Notes: generated by a model not told the origin, from the letters alone. Counted from the stretch's first letter, positions 19,776 to 29,579 are shown. The stretch is 45,677 nt of DNA from Acaryochloris sp. IP29b_bin.148 (GCF_028285565.1 NZ_JANQOY010000139.1:1-45677); one strand, 5' to 3'. Made by a program: numbers and translations.

Positions 19776-22415
19776 TTAAAAGGGTAATTCAAACTGCTGG
19801 TTTTGCTCCTTAGCAGTCTCAGTCGACTTACGAGGGCGAGATGGCGCATTCCCCTTACGAAGGCCCACCGCAATTTTGCTATGTTGCTCAATCTGTTTCA
19901 TCACTTGCTTGGCTCGCTTAATCACTGACGGGGGCAAGCCTGCCAACCGACCTGCTTCAATCCCGTAGGAGCGACTTGCTCCACCGGGACAGACTTGATG
20001 GAGAAAAATAATTTGATCGGGGAGTTCTTTAACGAGGACTTGATAGTTAGCGACATTTTCCACCAAACTCGCCAGTTCATTTAGCTCATGGTAATGGGTG
20101 GCAAAAATGGTACGGGCCTGGATAACGGTGGCCAGATGTTCCGCCACAGACCAAGCAATCGCTAGACCATCGAAGGTGGCCGTGCCTCGACCAATTTCAT
20201 CTAGCAGCACCAAAGAGTGGGACGAAGCATGGTTAAGGATATTGGCGGTTTCGTTCATTTCCACCATAAAGGTAGACTGGCCCGTGGCTAGATCGTCCAC
20301 CGCACCGACGCGAGTAAAGATGCGATCGCACACTCCCAACCGAGCCGACTGAGCGGGCACATAGCTACCAATCTGGGCCATCAGTTGAATCAGACCCACC
20401 TGACGCAGATAACAACTTTTGCCGCTGGCATTGGGGCCGGTTAAAATCACCAGATCGGGTGCTGCCTTAGAGGTAGGAGAACGACCCAGCTCAGTAGCAT
20501 TAGGGACAAAAAAGCCCGGTGGCAGGGACTGCTCCACCACCGGATGGCGACCGTCCAGAATTTGAATATCGCGACTATCGCTCATATCAGGACAGCAGTA
20601 GCCCTGATACACTGCCACTTCCGTCAGGCCCACCAGAATATCCACCGCAGCGACGGCAGCGGCAACGGTGCGAATTAGGCTGGCCTGTTCACCCACTTCG
20701 GTGCGGAGGGCGACAAACAAGTCATATTCCAGCTGGAACTGTTCTGTTTGGGCAGTGAAAATGCGGGCTTCCCGTTCCTTCAGTTCTGGGGTGATGAATC
20801 GTTCTTCGTTGGTCAGAGTTTGTTTGCGAATATAGTCGTCGGGGGCCTGGTCGGCTTTGGCCCGAGAGATACTAATAAAGTAGCCAAAGGCTTTGTTAAA
20901 TCCCACCTTGAGGGTGGAAATACCCGTGCGTTCTCGTTCGTCTTTTTCTAGGTTGGCGATCCACTGTTGGTCGCTGACGATTTGCTGACGCATCTGATCC
21001 AGCTCACCATTGACGCCGGGTTTAATAATGCCCCCTTCGGTTAGGGAGATGGGCGGCGATTCCACTAAATGGGCGCGCAAGCGCTGAGCGAGCTGATCGA
21101 GAATGGGGGGGACGGTTTGTAAGGCCTGCAAATACTGGGCTTCGCATTTGGCGACTTTGTGAGATAACTCCGTCAATTGGCCGAGGGATTCTGCTAAGGC
21201 CACCAGGTCACGGGCATTAGCCGTGCCAGACCCCGCCCGCCCTGCCAAGCGTTCTAAATCGTAGATTTTCTGGAGTTGGTTTTGCAGTTCCTTGCGAAAT
21301 CCGGTTTGAGGTAGGAGTTCAGTAATCGTCGCTTGACGAGCTTGAATATCCTGGAGGTCGAGGAGAGGCTGCAATAACCATCGACGGAGGGCGCGACTGC
21401 CCATAGCCGTGCGAGTCCGATCAATGGCCCATAGCAAAGACCCCCGAAAGGTGCCATCGCGAGAGGTTTGGGTGAGTTCCAGATTGCGCCGACTTTGATG
21501 ATCGAGCACTAGGTATTGGCTAAGGGTATAGGTAGCCAGGGGCTGTAGAGGAATATGGGTGTCTTTTTGGGTGGCTTCTAGATAGGCCAGTAACCCCCCT
21601 GCGGCCCGCACTGCTAGGGGGAGATGCTCACAGCCCAGTCCTTCTAAGGAGCGCACCCCATAGACTTCTTGGATGCGTTGACGCGCTTCTGCCTGGGTGA
21701 AGGAGGTTTGCGATCGCAACGTATAACAAAACTGATTGGGCAACCCTTCTGGCAACAGATCCGAATTCTCGCCCGGTCGCAATATCTGCTGAATATCGGG
21801 AGCATCCGTTGGAAACAACACTTCCGAGGGCTGGAGGCGCAGCAGTTCCTGGGCCAAGGTTTCCCGTTCACTAAACTGGGTGGTCAGAAATTCCCCAGTG
21901 GAAATATCCGCATAGGCCAAGCCCCAATGGTTACCCGCCAACACAAACGCTGCCAGAAAGTTATTACTGCGGGCATTCAGCATTCCCTCTTCTAAGAGAG
22001 TGCCGGGGGTAATGACGCGGGTGACTTCTCGCTTGACGAGTCCCTGGGCCTGGGCGGGGTCTTCCATCTGGTCGCAGATGGCGACGGCAAAGCCCTTTTC
22101 TACCAGCATTCGACTGTAGCGATCGAGCTGATGGTGAGGAATGCCTGCCATGGCCACGCGGCCAATATCATTCCCCGCCTGCCGACTGGTCAGCACCAGC
22201 TCTAGAGCCTGGGCAATGGTGCAGGCATCTTCAAAAAAGGTTTCATAAAAGTCTCCCATCCGATAGAGCAAGATGGTCTGGGGGTATTCGTCCTTCAGAT
22301 CCACGTAATGACGCATCATCGGGGTAAGAGCGTCCCGGTCTACGGTGGTGCGATCGCGATGTTGGGCAGGGTTTTTGCCTTCTCGTAAAACGGGGATGTC
22401 AGCGGAATCGCTCAT
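19776..22415 (-). CDS. mutS: DNA mismatch repair ATPase MutS
   Basis: This 879-residue MutS1-type protein recognises mismatches and small loops and recruits MutL. The mismatch-probing Phe-x-Glu motif is present in [11 protein letters not shown] (Phe56, Glu58). Domains follow in normal order: connector, lever/clamp, and ABC ATPase with Walker A GPNASGKS (660-667), Walker [13 protein letters not shown] (about 736) and a helix-turn-helix end ([16 protein letters not shown]). The C-terminal extension ends [10 protein letters not shown]; QFxLF-like ends of this type bind the beta clamp. It appears intact. It sits between an intact and a deleted Rpn-family gene, which may reflect local recombination. 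Confidence 0.97.
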   Translation of the reverse strand: MSDSADIPVLREGKNPAQHRDRTTVDRDALTPMMRHYVDLKDEYPQTILLYRMGDFYETFFEDACTIAQALELVLTSRQAGNDIGRVAMAGIPHHQLDRYSRMLVEKGFAVAICDQMEDPAQAQGLVKREVTRVITPGTLLEEGMLNARSNNFLAAFVLAGNHWGLAYADISTGEFLTTQFSERETLAQELLRLQPSEVLFPTDAPDIQQILRPGENSDLLPEGLPNQFCYTLRSQTSFTQAEARQRIQEVYGVRSLEGLGCEHLPLAVRAAGGLLAYLEATQKDTHIPLQPLATYTLSQYLVLDHQSRRNLELTQTSRDGTFRGSLLWAIDRTRTAMGSRALRRWLLQPLLDLQDIQARQATITELLPQTGFRKELQNQLQKIYDLERLAGRAGSGTANARDLVALAESLGQLTELSHKVAKCEAQYLQALQTVPPILDQLAQRLRAHLVESPPISLTEGGIIKPGVNGELDQMRQQIVSDQQWIANLEKDERERTGISTLKVGFNKAFGYFISISRAKADQAPDDYIRKQTLTNEERFITPELKEREARIFTAQTEQFQLEYDLFVALRTEVGEQASLIRTVAAAVAAVDILVGLTEVAVYQGYCCPDMSDSRDIQILDGRHPVVEQSLPPGFFVPNATELGRSPTSKAAPDLVILTGPNASGKSCYLRQVGLIQLMAQIGSYVPAQSARLGVCDRIFTRVGAVDDLATGQSTFMVEMNETANILNHASSHSLVLLDEIGRGTATFDGLAIAWSVAEHLATVIQARTIFATHYHELNELASLVENVANYQVLVKELPDQIIFLHQVCPGGASRSYGIEAGRLAGLPPSVIKRAKQVMKQIEQHSKIAVGLRKGNAPSRPRKSTETAKEQNQQFELPF

Positions 22416-22589
22416 GGAGGATCGTCAAGTCCAAATCGTACTGATTACGACTCTATCGTAGTGACCAGACCGTCTCAACTCGCTGCGTCATATTCTGTCG
22501 ACTGATTGTATAGACTTGAGCCGGGGCTGGTTGACGAAGTGACCGACCACTGACACACTCTCTGTGATGGACTCACGCTTTATGGTGAA

Positions 22590-23157
22590 ATGACGGAACA
22601 GCGTGCAGATTATGACGGGCCTTGGAAAGAGATTCTGGAAGCCTACTTTCAAAATTTCTTACGGTTCTTCTTTCCTAAAATTCATGCTGATATCCATTGG
22701 GACCAACATTATGAGTTTCTAGATAAGGAACTGCAGCAGGTGGTCCGTGATGCTGCAATTGGAACGCGCTACGCGGGGATATAAGCGTCAAGACGTTCTG
22801 AATCTGTTCCGCTTTATCGATTGGGTGATTACGTTACCGCAAGAGCTGGAAACGAGCTTTCGACAAAATTTAGAGGAATATGAGAGGGAAGTACAGATGC
22901 CTTATGTCACAAGTGTTGAAAAGATTGCCAAGCAGGAGGGCTTAAGAGAAGGGCTACTAGAGGGCATCAAACTCGGTTTGGAGTTGAAGTTTGGCAATGA
23001 GGGCTTAGAACTTCTAGCAGAAATATTTCAAATACAAGATATAGAAATCATTAGAGAAATTCAGTCTGGTATTAAAAAGGTAAGCTCGCCCAAAGAGCTA
23101 CGTTCTATTTATAGTCGTAGTCTTCCTCGTAATCAATGGTGCCAAACAACTCTGTAA
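22590..23157 (+). pseudogene. internally deleted Rpn-family/cytosolic nuclease-like gene
   Basis: Two abutting frames match the two ends of one protein family. The front piece (22590-22784) reads DYDGPWKEILEAYFQNFLRF and stops after VVRDAAIGTRYAGI. The back piece, in another frame (from about 22747, ending 23157), reads YKRQDVLNLFRFIDWVITLP and PYVTSVEKIAKQEG. In intact relatives these are separated by roughly 100 residues that hold the nuclease core, so a deletion of about 300 bp near 22745-22765 plus a frame change is the simplest explanation. The product should be inactive. The end overlaps the antisense VapB-like gene. Confidence 0.78.
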
Positions 23158-23287
23158 TCTCAAGCTGCTGACGACGCATCACATATTCACGCAAAGCTTC
23201 TTCAACCACAGCACGTTTCGTTCTATGCCCACTTAGCTTTAAGGCAGCATGCATTAAGTCTTCGTCAATTTGCAAGTGAGTAACCAT
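23105..23287 (-). CDS. VapB-like antitoxin without adjacent toxin
   Basis: This 60-residue protein has an N-terminal ribbon-helix-helix-like DNA-binding region, THLQIDEDLMHAALKLSGHR, followed by TKRAVVEEALREYVMRRQQL, and an acidic tail ELFGTIDYEEDYDYK that in VapB proteins fits into the toxin. ATG 23287 is chosen because the domain begins there; the longer frame from 23317 adds an unrelated leader. In normal vapBC operons the PIN-domain toxin starts within a few bases of the antitoxin stop. Here that position is taken by the antisense end of the deleted Rpn-family gene, so the toxin is missing. It may be solitary, or act in trans. Confidence 0.8.
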   Translation of the reverse strand: MVTHLQIDEDLMHAALKLSGHRTKRAVVEEALREYVMRRQQLEITELFGTIDYEEDYDYK

Positions 23288-23485
23288 GCGTAAAGTGTCA
23301 CACATAACCTTGCACACATATATATGTCTCAGTGGTTTGGGAAGAGTCTTCAGCTTTGTAAGTCACGTATTTTTTAATGGAGTAAACCACTAGCTGAAAT
23401 TCCGTCTAGATCCTAGATTAAAGAATCGGTATGAGTGTTGAGGACTTGGGGGAGATGAGGCGGTGCAATTCTCAGAGATCGGCTT

Positions 23486-24511
23486 TCAGCCATCGCCAGC
23501 AGTTGATTCAGGCTCCTTTAGAGACAATTTCGGATCAAATAAAGCAGGTTGTCCGCCCGTATGCCAAAACAGAATGGTTTGTGGAGATTGAAACTGTCCA
23601 CTTTGAATTAAATCTAGTAACCCTCCCATGGCTCGCCCCGTATACACTGGGTCCAACAGAATTCCCTCAGTTTGTGCGACTAAAGTAACGGCAGAGCGCT
23701 CTAGGTCGCTAACAATGCCATAGCCTGCTTCTTGGTAAGCGGTTTCTACTCGAAAGTCTGCGGGTTGAAACTGACAATCGGATAATTCGAGAATCTGAGC
23801 GGTCGAAGTCGCCAATTGGGCTAATTGCGCCTTATAGCTTAATGGTTCATCTTCAGCTTTATCAATCCGTATCCCAACTAATTCCACCTCCATTCCCAAG
23901 AGTGCCTTACCCACGGTTAGTCCTGCTTGCGTCCCCCCAGAACTAGATGCAAATGCTATGGCATCTATAGACCGCTCCATCGTTTGCATCTGCTGCTGAA
24001 GTTCAGCCATCGCCACTACAAAGCCAGCGGCACCAAGGGCATTTGAGCCGCCATAGGGAATCCTATAGGGATGTTTGCCTTGGCTGGTCAGTTGGGCTGC
24101 AATGGCACTCAGTTGTTCCCCTTTCCGATCTGCTCCTGTCCAGTGAAGGGTGGCTCCCAGGAGTTCATCTAACAGCAAGTTGCCATTGGCCTGGATAGGA
24201 GGCGTTCCTCCTAAAACCAGGTGGCACTCTAAACCCACCATTGCTGCTGCCGCCGCTGTTTGCCGACAATGGTTGGATTGAGCAGCCCCTGCTGTGATCA
24301 CACAGTCACATTGTTGCTGTATCGCATCTGCAACTAAAAATTCTAACTTGCGGGTTTTATTTCCCCCGAGGGCTAATCCTGTTTGATCGTCTCGCTTCAT
24401 CAAGATTCTAGGTCCCCCCAGAGACTCAGACAGACGGGATAGCTCCACAATCGGGGTGGGGAAGAAGCCTAAAGAAAGTCGAGGTAAGTTAGGAAACATA
24501 CTGTTAGTCAT
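23486..24511 (-). CDS. D-cysteine desulfhydrase / ACC deaminase-family PLP enzyme
   Basis: The 341-residue protein belongs to the fold-type II PLP family that includes D-cysteine desulfhydrase (D-Cys to pyruvate, H2S and NH3) and 1-aminocyclopropane-1-carboxylate deaminase. Lys52 in LGGNKTRKLE is the expected PLP Schiff-base lysine. AAQSNHCRQTAAAAAMVG and SSGGTQAGLT provide the substrate-site Ser/Asn and the PLP-phosphate glycine loop. The opening FFPTPIVELSRLSESLGG is typical of the desulfhydrase group. Which activity dominates cannot be read from sequence. It appears monocistronic. Confidence 0.85.
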   Translation of the reverse strand: MTNSMFPNLPRLSLGFFPTPIVELSRLSESLGGPRILMKRDDQTGLALGGNKTRKLEFLVADAIQQQCDCVITAGAAQSNHCRQTAAAAAMVGLECHLVLGGTPPIQANGNLLLDELLGATLHWTGADRKGEQLSAIAAQLTSQGKHPYRIPYGGSNALGAAGFVVAMAELQQQMQTMERSIDAIAFASSSGGTQAGLTVGKALLGMEVELVGIRIDKAEDEPLSYKAQLAQLATSTAQILELSDCQFQPADFRVETAYQEAGYGIVSDLERSAVTLVAQTEGILLDPVYTGRAMGGLLDLIQSGQFQSPQTILFWHTGGQPALFDPKLSLKEPESTAGDG

Positions 24512-24819
24512 CCGTTCTTTGGGCGGTTCGACTGGGTTTTGACTTGGTCAAAATTATAAATACAACGATTCATCACACAAGGTTATAACCGGCCTCGCTG
24601 GGTTGACAGTTCAGATTCTGACAGACTAAGTCACCTCTATCCTGAAATTCGATGGACCATCATAAGTCGCCAAATTGTGTAGCTCAATGACTAAGGGTAA
24701 AGAGATTGAAATATTTATAACGAAGCTATGACCCTTGCTTAGCCTGTATTTTTAAGGTTTTACCTTAAGGATGGGTAGTTTAATTGCCCATCAGTATATG
24801 GCTTTGTTAGCGGGACATT
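24512..24819. other. 308-bp intergenic region
   Basis: Between divergently transcribed genes. No gene is seen. A small inverted repeat GATGGG/CCCATC (24770-24792) lies about 30 bp before the plus-strand gene at 24820. AT-rich sequence around 24710-24770 may hold its promoter. Confidence 0.4.
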
Positions 24820-25122
24820 ATGGTTTATCAACTGTGGGCTAGTTATTCCCCTCTCTTGCATCCTTTATTTGTGGGAATTGGCTTTTGTTTGGCCTGGGGA
24901 ATTGTGGGGTTGTTAGTGTGGAATATCGGATCTGCGATCGCATATAGTGTCCGAGTCTCAAATCGGATGCATCAAATCCCCTGTAGCAACTGCCAATATT
25001 TCACAAACGATTATCATCTCAAATGTTCGGTCCATCCTGATATTGCTTTATCCGAGAAGGCGATTGACTGTAGAGACTTTGCTGCACCGCCTACTTTAAC
25101 CCTAGATATCCAAGATATATAG
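24820..25122 (+). CDS. small membrane protein with four-cysteine C-terminal domain
   Basis: A 100-residue protein with a membrane segment (about residues 15-40) and a soluble tail containing CSNCQYFTNDYHLKC and a final Cys in AIDCRDF. The spacing C-x2-C-x11-C-x14-C plus a conserved-looking VHP suggests a metal-binding or disulfide knuckle. I believe similar short proteins with CxxCxYF..LKCxVHP occur across cyanobacteria, but no function is known to me. It is 4 bp upstream of the next small gene, and the two are probably co-transcribed. Confidence 0.65.
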   Translation: MVYQLWASYSPLLHPLFVGIGFCLAWGIVGLLVWNIGSAIAYSVRVSNRMHQIPCSNCQYFTNDYHLKCSVHPDIALSEKAIDCRDFAAPPTLTLDIQDI

Positions 25123-25126
25123 GTGC

Positions 25127-25378
25127 ATGGTGAGTGAGGATGGCAATATAATCGTTTCTTGGCCACACGAGTCTGATCCAAACTGGACTCAGGATGTTTG
25201 GATTCAGCTCAAGTCTGCTATCCCCATTCTTAAACAGTATGGATTCACACATACTGCCACGACCTCAGGCACTTTTCTACTATGGCAAGGAAACCAGCAA
25301 AGCGCTAAAGCTCTTGCCAAGGAACTTCAGCACTCCTATCCTCTTCTGAAGGTTGAATTTGAGCTTGAACAGCCCTGA
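25127..25378 (+). CDS. hypothetical 83-residue protein
   Basis: An 83-residue soluble protein with no signal or membrane segment. It begins MVSEDGNIIVSWPHESDPNW and continues with alternating helix and strand predictions, including AIPILKQYGFTHTATTSGTF and a final acidic strand. The family was not recognised. ATG 25127 lies 4 bp after the stop of the cysteine-containing membrane protein, so they likely form a two-gene operon. The MITE-like element begins 8 bp after its stop codon. Confidence 0.6.
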   Translation: MVSEDGNIIVSWPHESDPNWTQDVWIQLKSAIPILKQYGFTHTATTSGTFLLWQGNQQSAKALAKELQHSYPLLKVEFELEQP

Positions 25379-25386
25379 AGCTATTA

Positions 25387-25773
25387 GACCTCTTGCATGA
25401 ATTTTGCTTAAAGCTACTGTCTCTTACCCTTTATGGATTGCACTTGCCCCCCCATTCTGATACTGCTGGCAAAATTCACGTCCAGCTATATTGGGCGATC
25501 ATGTCGATGGCTTTTACCCTTGCGCTCGCCCCCTAAATCCCCCACCAGTGGGGGACTTTACCTGTTTCTCCACACAGATATGCAAAATCAGATTTGAGAG
25601 AACAATGCTTGAGGTTTTCGGCCCTATTATCCAGCTTAGCTATAGGCTCAAAGTCCCCCAGAATGGGGGATTTAGGGGGCTGTAAAAGACTTTGCTATGT
25701 AAACAAATGCTTATTTCTCCTGGCATGGGGGCGGGGGGCCACGCAGGATTGGGGGCTATTCATGCAAGAGGTC
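25387..25773. mobile_element. MITE-like element with 16-bp terminal inverted repeats
   Basis: GACCTCTTGCATGAAT at 25387-25402 is repeated in perfect inverted form at 25758-25773, bounding a 387-bp segment without a credible gene. The sequence recalls terminal repeats of IS5-like elements that are common in cyanobacteria, which would make this a non-autonomous derivative. No clear target-site duplication is seen. It fills the gap between a small gene and the 3' end of hisA, and carries a second inverted-repeat unit nested inside. Confidence 0.65.
25528..25680. repeat. nested 153-bp palindromic repeat unit
   Basis: Imperfect 31-bp terminal inverted repeats (25528-25558 and 25650-25680) start GCCCCCTAAATCCCCCA and end GGGGGACTTT, with a few mismatches. 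Each arm can also fold on itself (CCCCCA/TGGGGG). Units with CCCCCTAAATCCCCC ends are dispersed in several cyanobacterial genomes. It lies wholly inside the larger inverted-repeat element. Confidence 0.75.
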
Positions 25774-25832
25774 CATCGAATCGTGTTCTCAATACCCAAG
25801 TTCAGATGGCTTGCAGAACAGCATTGTCATTC

Positions 25833-26606
25833 TCAGGCCAGCGCAGAAGAGCCTAAATCAGGGGGCACATCCTGCCAGCGACCCGGACCCACGGCCCGGA
25901 GGGCTTCAGGTAAAGCGATATCTTCTGTATATAAAGCCTTACCCACAATTACGCCCGTTACTCCGATCTCTTCTAATGCCAGCAAATTCAGCAGATCCGT
26001 AATTGAGCTAACCCCACCGGAAGCAATCACTGGAATCGTAATCGCCTCAGCCATTTCTCGCAGCATCGGAATGTTGGGGCCTTGTAGGGTGCCATCCCGT
26101 TGAATATCCGTGTAAATAATCGCCGCTGCTCCCGCCGTCACCATGCGTTTGGCTAGGTCTACTGCCAGAATCTCGGAGGTCTCTAACCAGCCTCGGGTCG
26201 CGACTCGGCCTTCCCTCGCATCAATGCCCACCACAATTTGATCGGGAAATTCCTGGCACAGCTCCTGGACCAGATCAGGATTTTCGATCGCAACCGTACC
26301 TAAAATACCCCGTCTTACACCTAAATTTAGAAGCTGGGTCACCCGAGTGCGATCTCGCAAGCCGCCCCCCACCTGTACCGGAATCTCTAGGGCGTCTACC
26401 ACCGCTGCAATGGTCTCTAAATTGACGGGCTGGCCCGTTTTAGCACCATCTAAATCCACCAAATGGAGCCACTGGGCTCCTTGAGCTTCCCATGCCTTGG
26501 CCACTTCAACCGGATTCTCAGAAAACACTTGAGATTGGTCATAGTCCCCTTGATACAGACGGACACAACGGCCTTCCAGTAAATCTATAGCAGGGATAAC
26601 ATCCAT
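25833..26606 (-). CDS. hisA: phosphoribosylformimino-5-aminoimidazole carboxamide ribotide isomerase
   Basis: The 257-residue TIM-barrel enzyme catalyses the fourth histidine-biosynthesis step, an Amadori isomerisation of ProFAR to [25 protein letters not shown] carries the catalytic Asp8, [10 protein letters not shown] and GTVAIENPD the first phosphate site, and [14 protein letters not shown] the second catalytic Asp (about 130). The C-terminal [12 protein letters not shown] supplies the other phosphate loop. ATG 26606 is chosen because the family begins exactly at MDVIPAID; a longer frame from 26675 adds 23 unrelated residues. It is not clustered with other his genes, as is usual in cyanobacteria. 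Confidence 0.95.
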   Translation of the reverse strand: MDVIPAIDLLEGRCVRLYQGDYDQSQVFSENPVEVAKAWEAQGAQWLHLVDLDGAKTGQPVNLETIAAVVDALEIPVQVGGGLRDRTRVTQLLNLGVRRGILGTVAIENPDLVQELCQEFPDQIVVGIDAREGRVATRGWLETSEILAVDLAKRMVTAGAAAIIYTDIQRDGTLQGPNIPMLREMAEAITIPVIASGGVSSITDLLNLLALEEIGVTGVIVGKALYTEDIALPEALRAVGPGRWQDVPPDLGSSALA

Positions 26607-26932
26607 TGGCTTACCTTCGTTGACTAACTTCTCCAGAGATGGCTTGGCCCCCTCCGATCTAAGCATGATTTGCATCCTTAGGATTGCCTTGCCCTTTGAT
26701 TGTCCATGTAAAGTGGGACAGCGCAGTCACAAATCTCGATGCTTAATCAGGCAGTAGAGAAGCGTTCACAACTGTATCATCCACTCGAAATGATAGATTA
26801 CAGCCGCCGTGATCAGCCACACGAATTTCAGAGAGGTGGTGCGTTTCGCCTTGAGGCAGGAACCCGAGAATCACAAATAAGTCAAGGTATGTGGGTATGC
26901 TGGTAAGAGAAAAAGGTAATCACCGCATCATT

Positions 26933-27619
26933 ATGAGTTCAACAACATCACAGACCAACCACACTTGGCATCAATATCTTTTAGGAAGTTGTGCAGCTGT
27001 GCTGTTGAGCGCATTGCCCGCTGGGGCCGCAGAACGGGTTGTATTCAAATATGGTCCGATTGCTCGTTCCGTGCCAGTTAGTTCTTTGCGTCAGCTGGCA
27101 GATACGGGTCGGGCCCCTGCTGACCTCAAAGCCTACTTGGAGTTGGCAGACCAAGATCCGCAAAAAGTCAGTGAGACCTTGACTCGCCCCTTTGCGATCA
27201 GTCCGACTGAACTCGATCGACTGCTGAATAGCCCCATTGGAGATGTCATGCTGGATGAAGCTGGGGAAATTGTTCATCCCCCCTCAGACCGGGCCAATCG
27301 AGAGGCCATTCGTTCCGCTTTAGTCCTGGATGCAAGCCGGGATGGAGAAATCACGATCCTCGACACCCTCGAAAACTATCCCACCGACACCGTTGAGGTC
27401 GAAGGCGAACGCCTACTAGAGGCCTACCAGAAATATGGTCCCGTTATTGCCAAGGCCAAACAGTTTGCGCCTGCAGTGGGTGCTGCAAGTCCCTTGCTCA
27501 AGGAAGCTGCTCCTTTCTTGGAAGAAGCGAGTCCCTTCCTAAGAGAAGCTCAGCCCTATTTACAACGTTCAGGGGCTTTAAATATTCTCACGGACACCAT
27601 CCGTTCTTTGCTTGAATAA
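26933..27619 (+). CDS. exported DUF1400-domain protein
   Basis: This protein of about 228 residues has a signal peptide (LLGSCAAVLLSALPAGAAER, cleavage expected after GAA) and resembles DUF1400, a domain often fused to the front of cyanobacterial alpha/beta hydrolases. Typical elements seen are VVFKYGPIARSVPVSSLRQL, an LDRLLNSPIGDVMLD segment and LENYPTDTVEVEGERLLEAY. No hydrolase follows, so this is a stand-alone domain of unknown role. The C-terminus has a repeated A-P-F-L-E/R-E-A pattern (about residues 180-210). Starts at 26897 or 26933 are both possible; 26897 has AAGGT eight bases upstream. Confidence 0.75.
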   Translation: MSSTTSQTNHTWHQYLLGSCAAVLLSALPAGAAERVVFKYGPIARSVPVSSLRQLADTGRAPADLKAYLELADQDPQKVSETLTRPFAISPTELDRLLNSPIGDVMLDEAGEIVHPPSDRANREAIRSALVLDASRDGEITILDTLENYPTDTVEVEGERLLEAYQKYGPVIAKAKQFAPAVGAASPLLKEAAPFLEEASPFLREAQPYLQRSGALNILTDTIRSLLE

Positions 27620-27946
27620 GCCTGCCACGTCTTCTCAAGACTATCGGGGCGGCAGCCTAAACCACTCCCCCTGGCCCACTCTATCTGTAGGATCAGAGCT
27701 ACTTTGGTCTGTTCCACAAGGGGCAGTACGGTTCTCTACCCAACCTCGGACCCGAAACATGTCAGAATATTAGCATTGTTGCAGAGGGTTGAGCGATGTC
27801 ATGGCCCGTAACCTCTCACTCTCTGTCTTTAGCAATATTGGTGTGTAGCCATATCTGGGTTTGCCCTTATAGAAGTTAATCATTCTTTCTAGAGGTCTGG
27901 GTTAGATCTGCTCCATTGATTTGTATGACTAGAGCGAGGGAAACGC
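27620..27946. other. 327-bp intergenic region
   Basis: No gene or clear terminator is visible. It contains the promoter region expected for gshA, but I see no convincing operator or riboswitch. Confidence 0.4.
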
Positions 27947-29092
27947 ATGGTGCTTTCTAAAGGGTTTGAAGTTGAAATTTATACGGGACAGCCAACCGGC
28001 GAAATTGTTGGTTTGTCAGACCGTATTGTCCGCGATCTAGATGGATTTGTGCGGGAACCCGATAGCCGCAATGTTGAGTACACAACAGCACCGGCCCATC
28101 ATTATGATCAGCTGCTGTGCGATCTGGTTAGACCGCGGTTGCAGTTACGCCAATATCTCCAAACCCTGGGTAATTACACCCTGATCCCCGGTAGTACCTT
28201 GGCTCTTGCCGATCACCAACAGTTCTATCGCTCTGACCCCAATAATCCCTACCACTCCTATATCGAGCAAACCTACGGCACAAGTGTGGTCACCGCTAGC
28301 ATTCACATCAATATTGGCATTGCTGATCCCGAAGAATTGCTGCGTGCTTGCCGACTTGTCCGTATGGAAGCCCCTCTGTTTTTGGCACTGAGTGCTTCGT
28401 CACCTTTTTTGGGCGGACAAGTGACGGGATATCATTCGACTCGCTGGGCGGTTTTTCCCAAGACGCCGACTCAGGTTCCTCTTTTTACCAGTCATCAGCA
28501 TTTTATTGATTGGACGGAATCTCAGCTATTGCAGGGGACGATGCAGAATGTTCGCCACCTTTGGAGTTCTGTGCGCCCGAATGGGAATTGTCGGCCCTAT
28601 GACTTGAATCGTCTAGAGTTGAGAATTTGCGATCTAGTGACTCATCCGGTGCATTTGCTGGCCATTACGGCTTTGCTAGAAGCCCGAATCTTACAACTGA
28701 TGGATGATCCCAACCTTGATCCTCTGATGGGTAGTTATCTTAGCTCTAACCCCGATCATCTGATGGCCCTTGCCGATGCCAACGAAGTGGCAGCTGCCAC
28801 CCATAGTCTGGATGCGACACTCATCCATTGGCAAGATGGACGCCGCATTTTAGCCCGTGACTGGATTGAGGAGCTGTACACAGAGGTTTGGCCCACGGCT
28901 AAACAGGCTGGTTTTAGCTGTTTTCTCTCGCCGATCCATCAGATCTTGACACAGGGAAATGATGCCCAGAAGTGGCTGGCTCAGTCCGAGCAAGGGCAGT
29001 CGATCTCACAGACGGTCCAGGCTGCGATCGCAGAAATGACCCAAACTGAAATTGATCTTCGCGACAAATTATGTGAGCCTATAGCGGTATAG
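27947..29092 (+). CDS. gshA: glutamate-cysteine ligase, cyanobacterial type
   Basis: The 381-residue protein matches the cyanobacterial glutamate-cysteine ligase family, which joins L-Glu and L-Cys to gamma-glutamylcysteine, the first step of glutathione synthesis. Family features seen: the opening KGFEVEIYTGQPTGEIVGLS, FVREPDSRNVEYTTAP carrying the Arg and Glu of the substrate/Mg site, HINIGIADPEELLRACRLVR, and SSVRPNGNCRPYDLNRLELR. The length is normal. It is followed after 25 bp by trmL, so the pair may share a transcript although the functions are unrelated. Confidence 0.92.
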   Translation: MVLSKGFEVEIYTGQPTGEIVGLSDRIVRDLDGFVREPDSRNVEYTTAPAHHYDQLLCDLVRPRLQLRQYLQTLGNYTLIPGSTLALADHQQFYRSDPNNPYHSYIEQTYGTSVVTASIHINIGIADPEELLRACRLVRMEAPLFLALSASSPFLGGQVTGYHSTRWAVFPKTPTQVPLFTSHQHFIDWTESQLLQGTMQNVRHLWSSVRPNGNCRPYDLNRLELRICDLVTHPVHLLAITALLEARILQLMDDPNLDPLMGSYLSSNPDHLMALADANEVAAATHSLDATLIHWQDGRRILARDWIEELYTEVWPTAKQAGFSCFLSPIHQILTQGNDAQKWLAQSEQGQSISQTVQAAIAEMTQTEIDLRDKLCEPIAV

Positions 29093-29117
29093 CGCCCAAC
29101 CAAAGTCCAGACTGTTT

Positions 29118-29579
29118 ATGCTCCGGGTTGTTCTTGTTTATCCCGAGATCCCTCCTAACACAGGCAATATTGCTCGGACCTGTGCTGCCACTCAAACCGA
29201 GCTGCATCTTGTAGAACCCTTGGGATTTGAAATTTCTGATCGGTATTTAAAGCGAGCAGGATTAGATTATTGGCCCTATGTAACGCTCCACACCCATCCC
29301 TCGTGGCCTGATTTTCAAGAGTGCCAGATGCGGCAAGGGGGACGTTGTGTCAGCTTTAGCACCTCAGGCACCCATAGCTATCTAGAATTCCAGTTTCAAG
29401 AGAATGACTGGTTGATCTTTGGCAGTGAGTCGAGTGGCTTACCCCGAGATATCCTGCAAACTAGTGCAGCAGTCCTACGGATCCCAATGCCCCAACCGCA
29501 AGTTCGGAGTTTGAACTTATCAGTCAGTGCTGCCGTTGGTTTGTTTGAAGCCCGGAGGCAGCTAACCTTGAAGTTGTAG
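29118..29579 (+). CDS. trmL: tRNA (cytidine/uridine-34-2'-O)-methyltransferase TrmL
   Basis: This 153-residue SPOUT (SpoU) methyltransferase methylates the ribose of the wobble base in tRNA-Leu species. The three SpoU motifs are present: PEIPPNTGNIARTCAAT (motif 1), FGSESSGLPRDIL (motif 2) and IPMPQPQVRSLNLSVSAAVG (motif 3, cofactor knot). The length fits the minimal TrmL form without an extra RNA-binding domain. It probably acts as a dimer in the cytoplasm. Confidence 0.93.
   Translation: MLRVVLVYPEIPPNTGNIARTCAATQTELHLVEPLGFEISDRYLKRAGLDYWPYVTLHTHPSWPDFQECQMRQGGRCVSFSTSGTHSYLEFQFQENDWLIFGSESSGLPRDILQTSAAVLRIPMPQPQVRSLNLSVSAAVGLFEARRQLTLKL

Noticed and set aside
25594-26103. A 169-codon plus-strand frame across the MITE and hisA
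   Set aside because: It runs antisense through the conserved HisA coding region and through inverted repeats, so it is a shadow frame.
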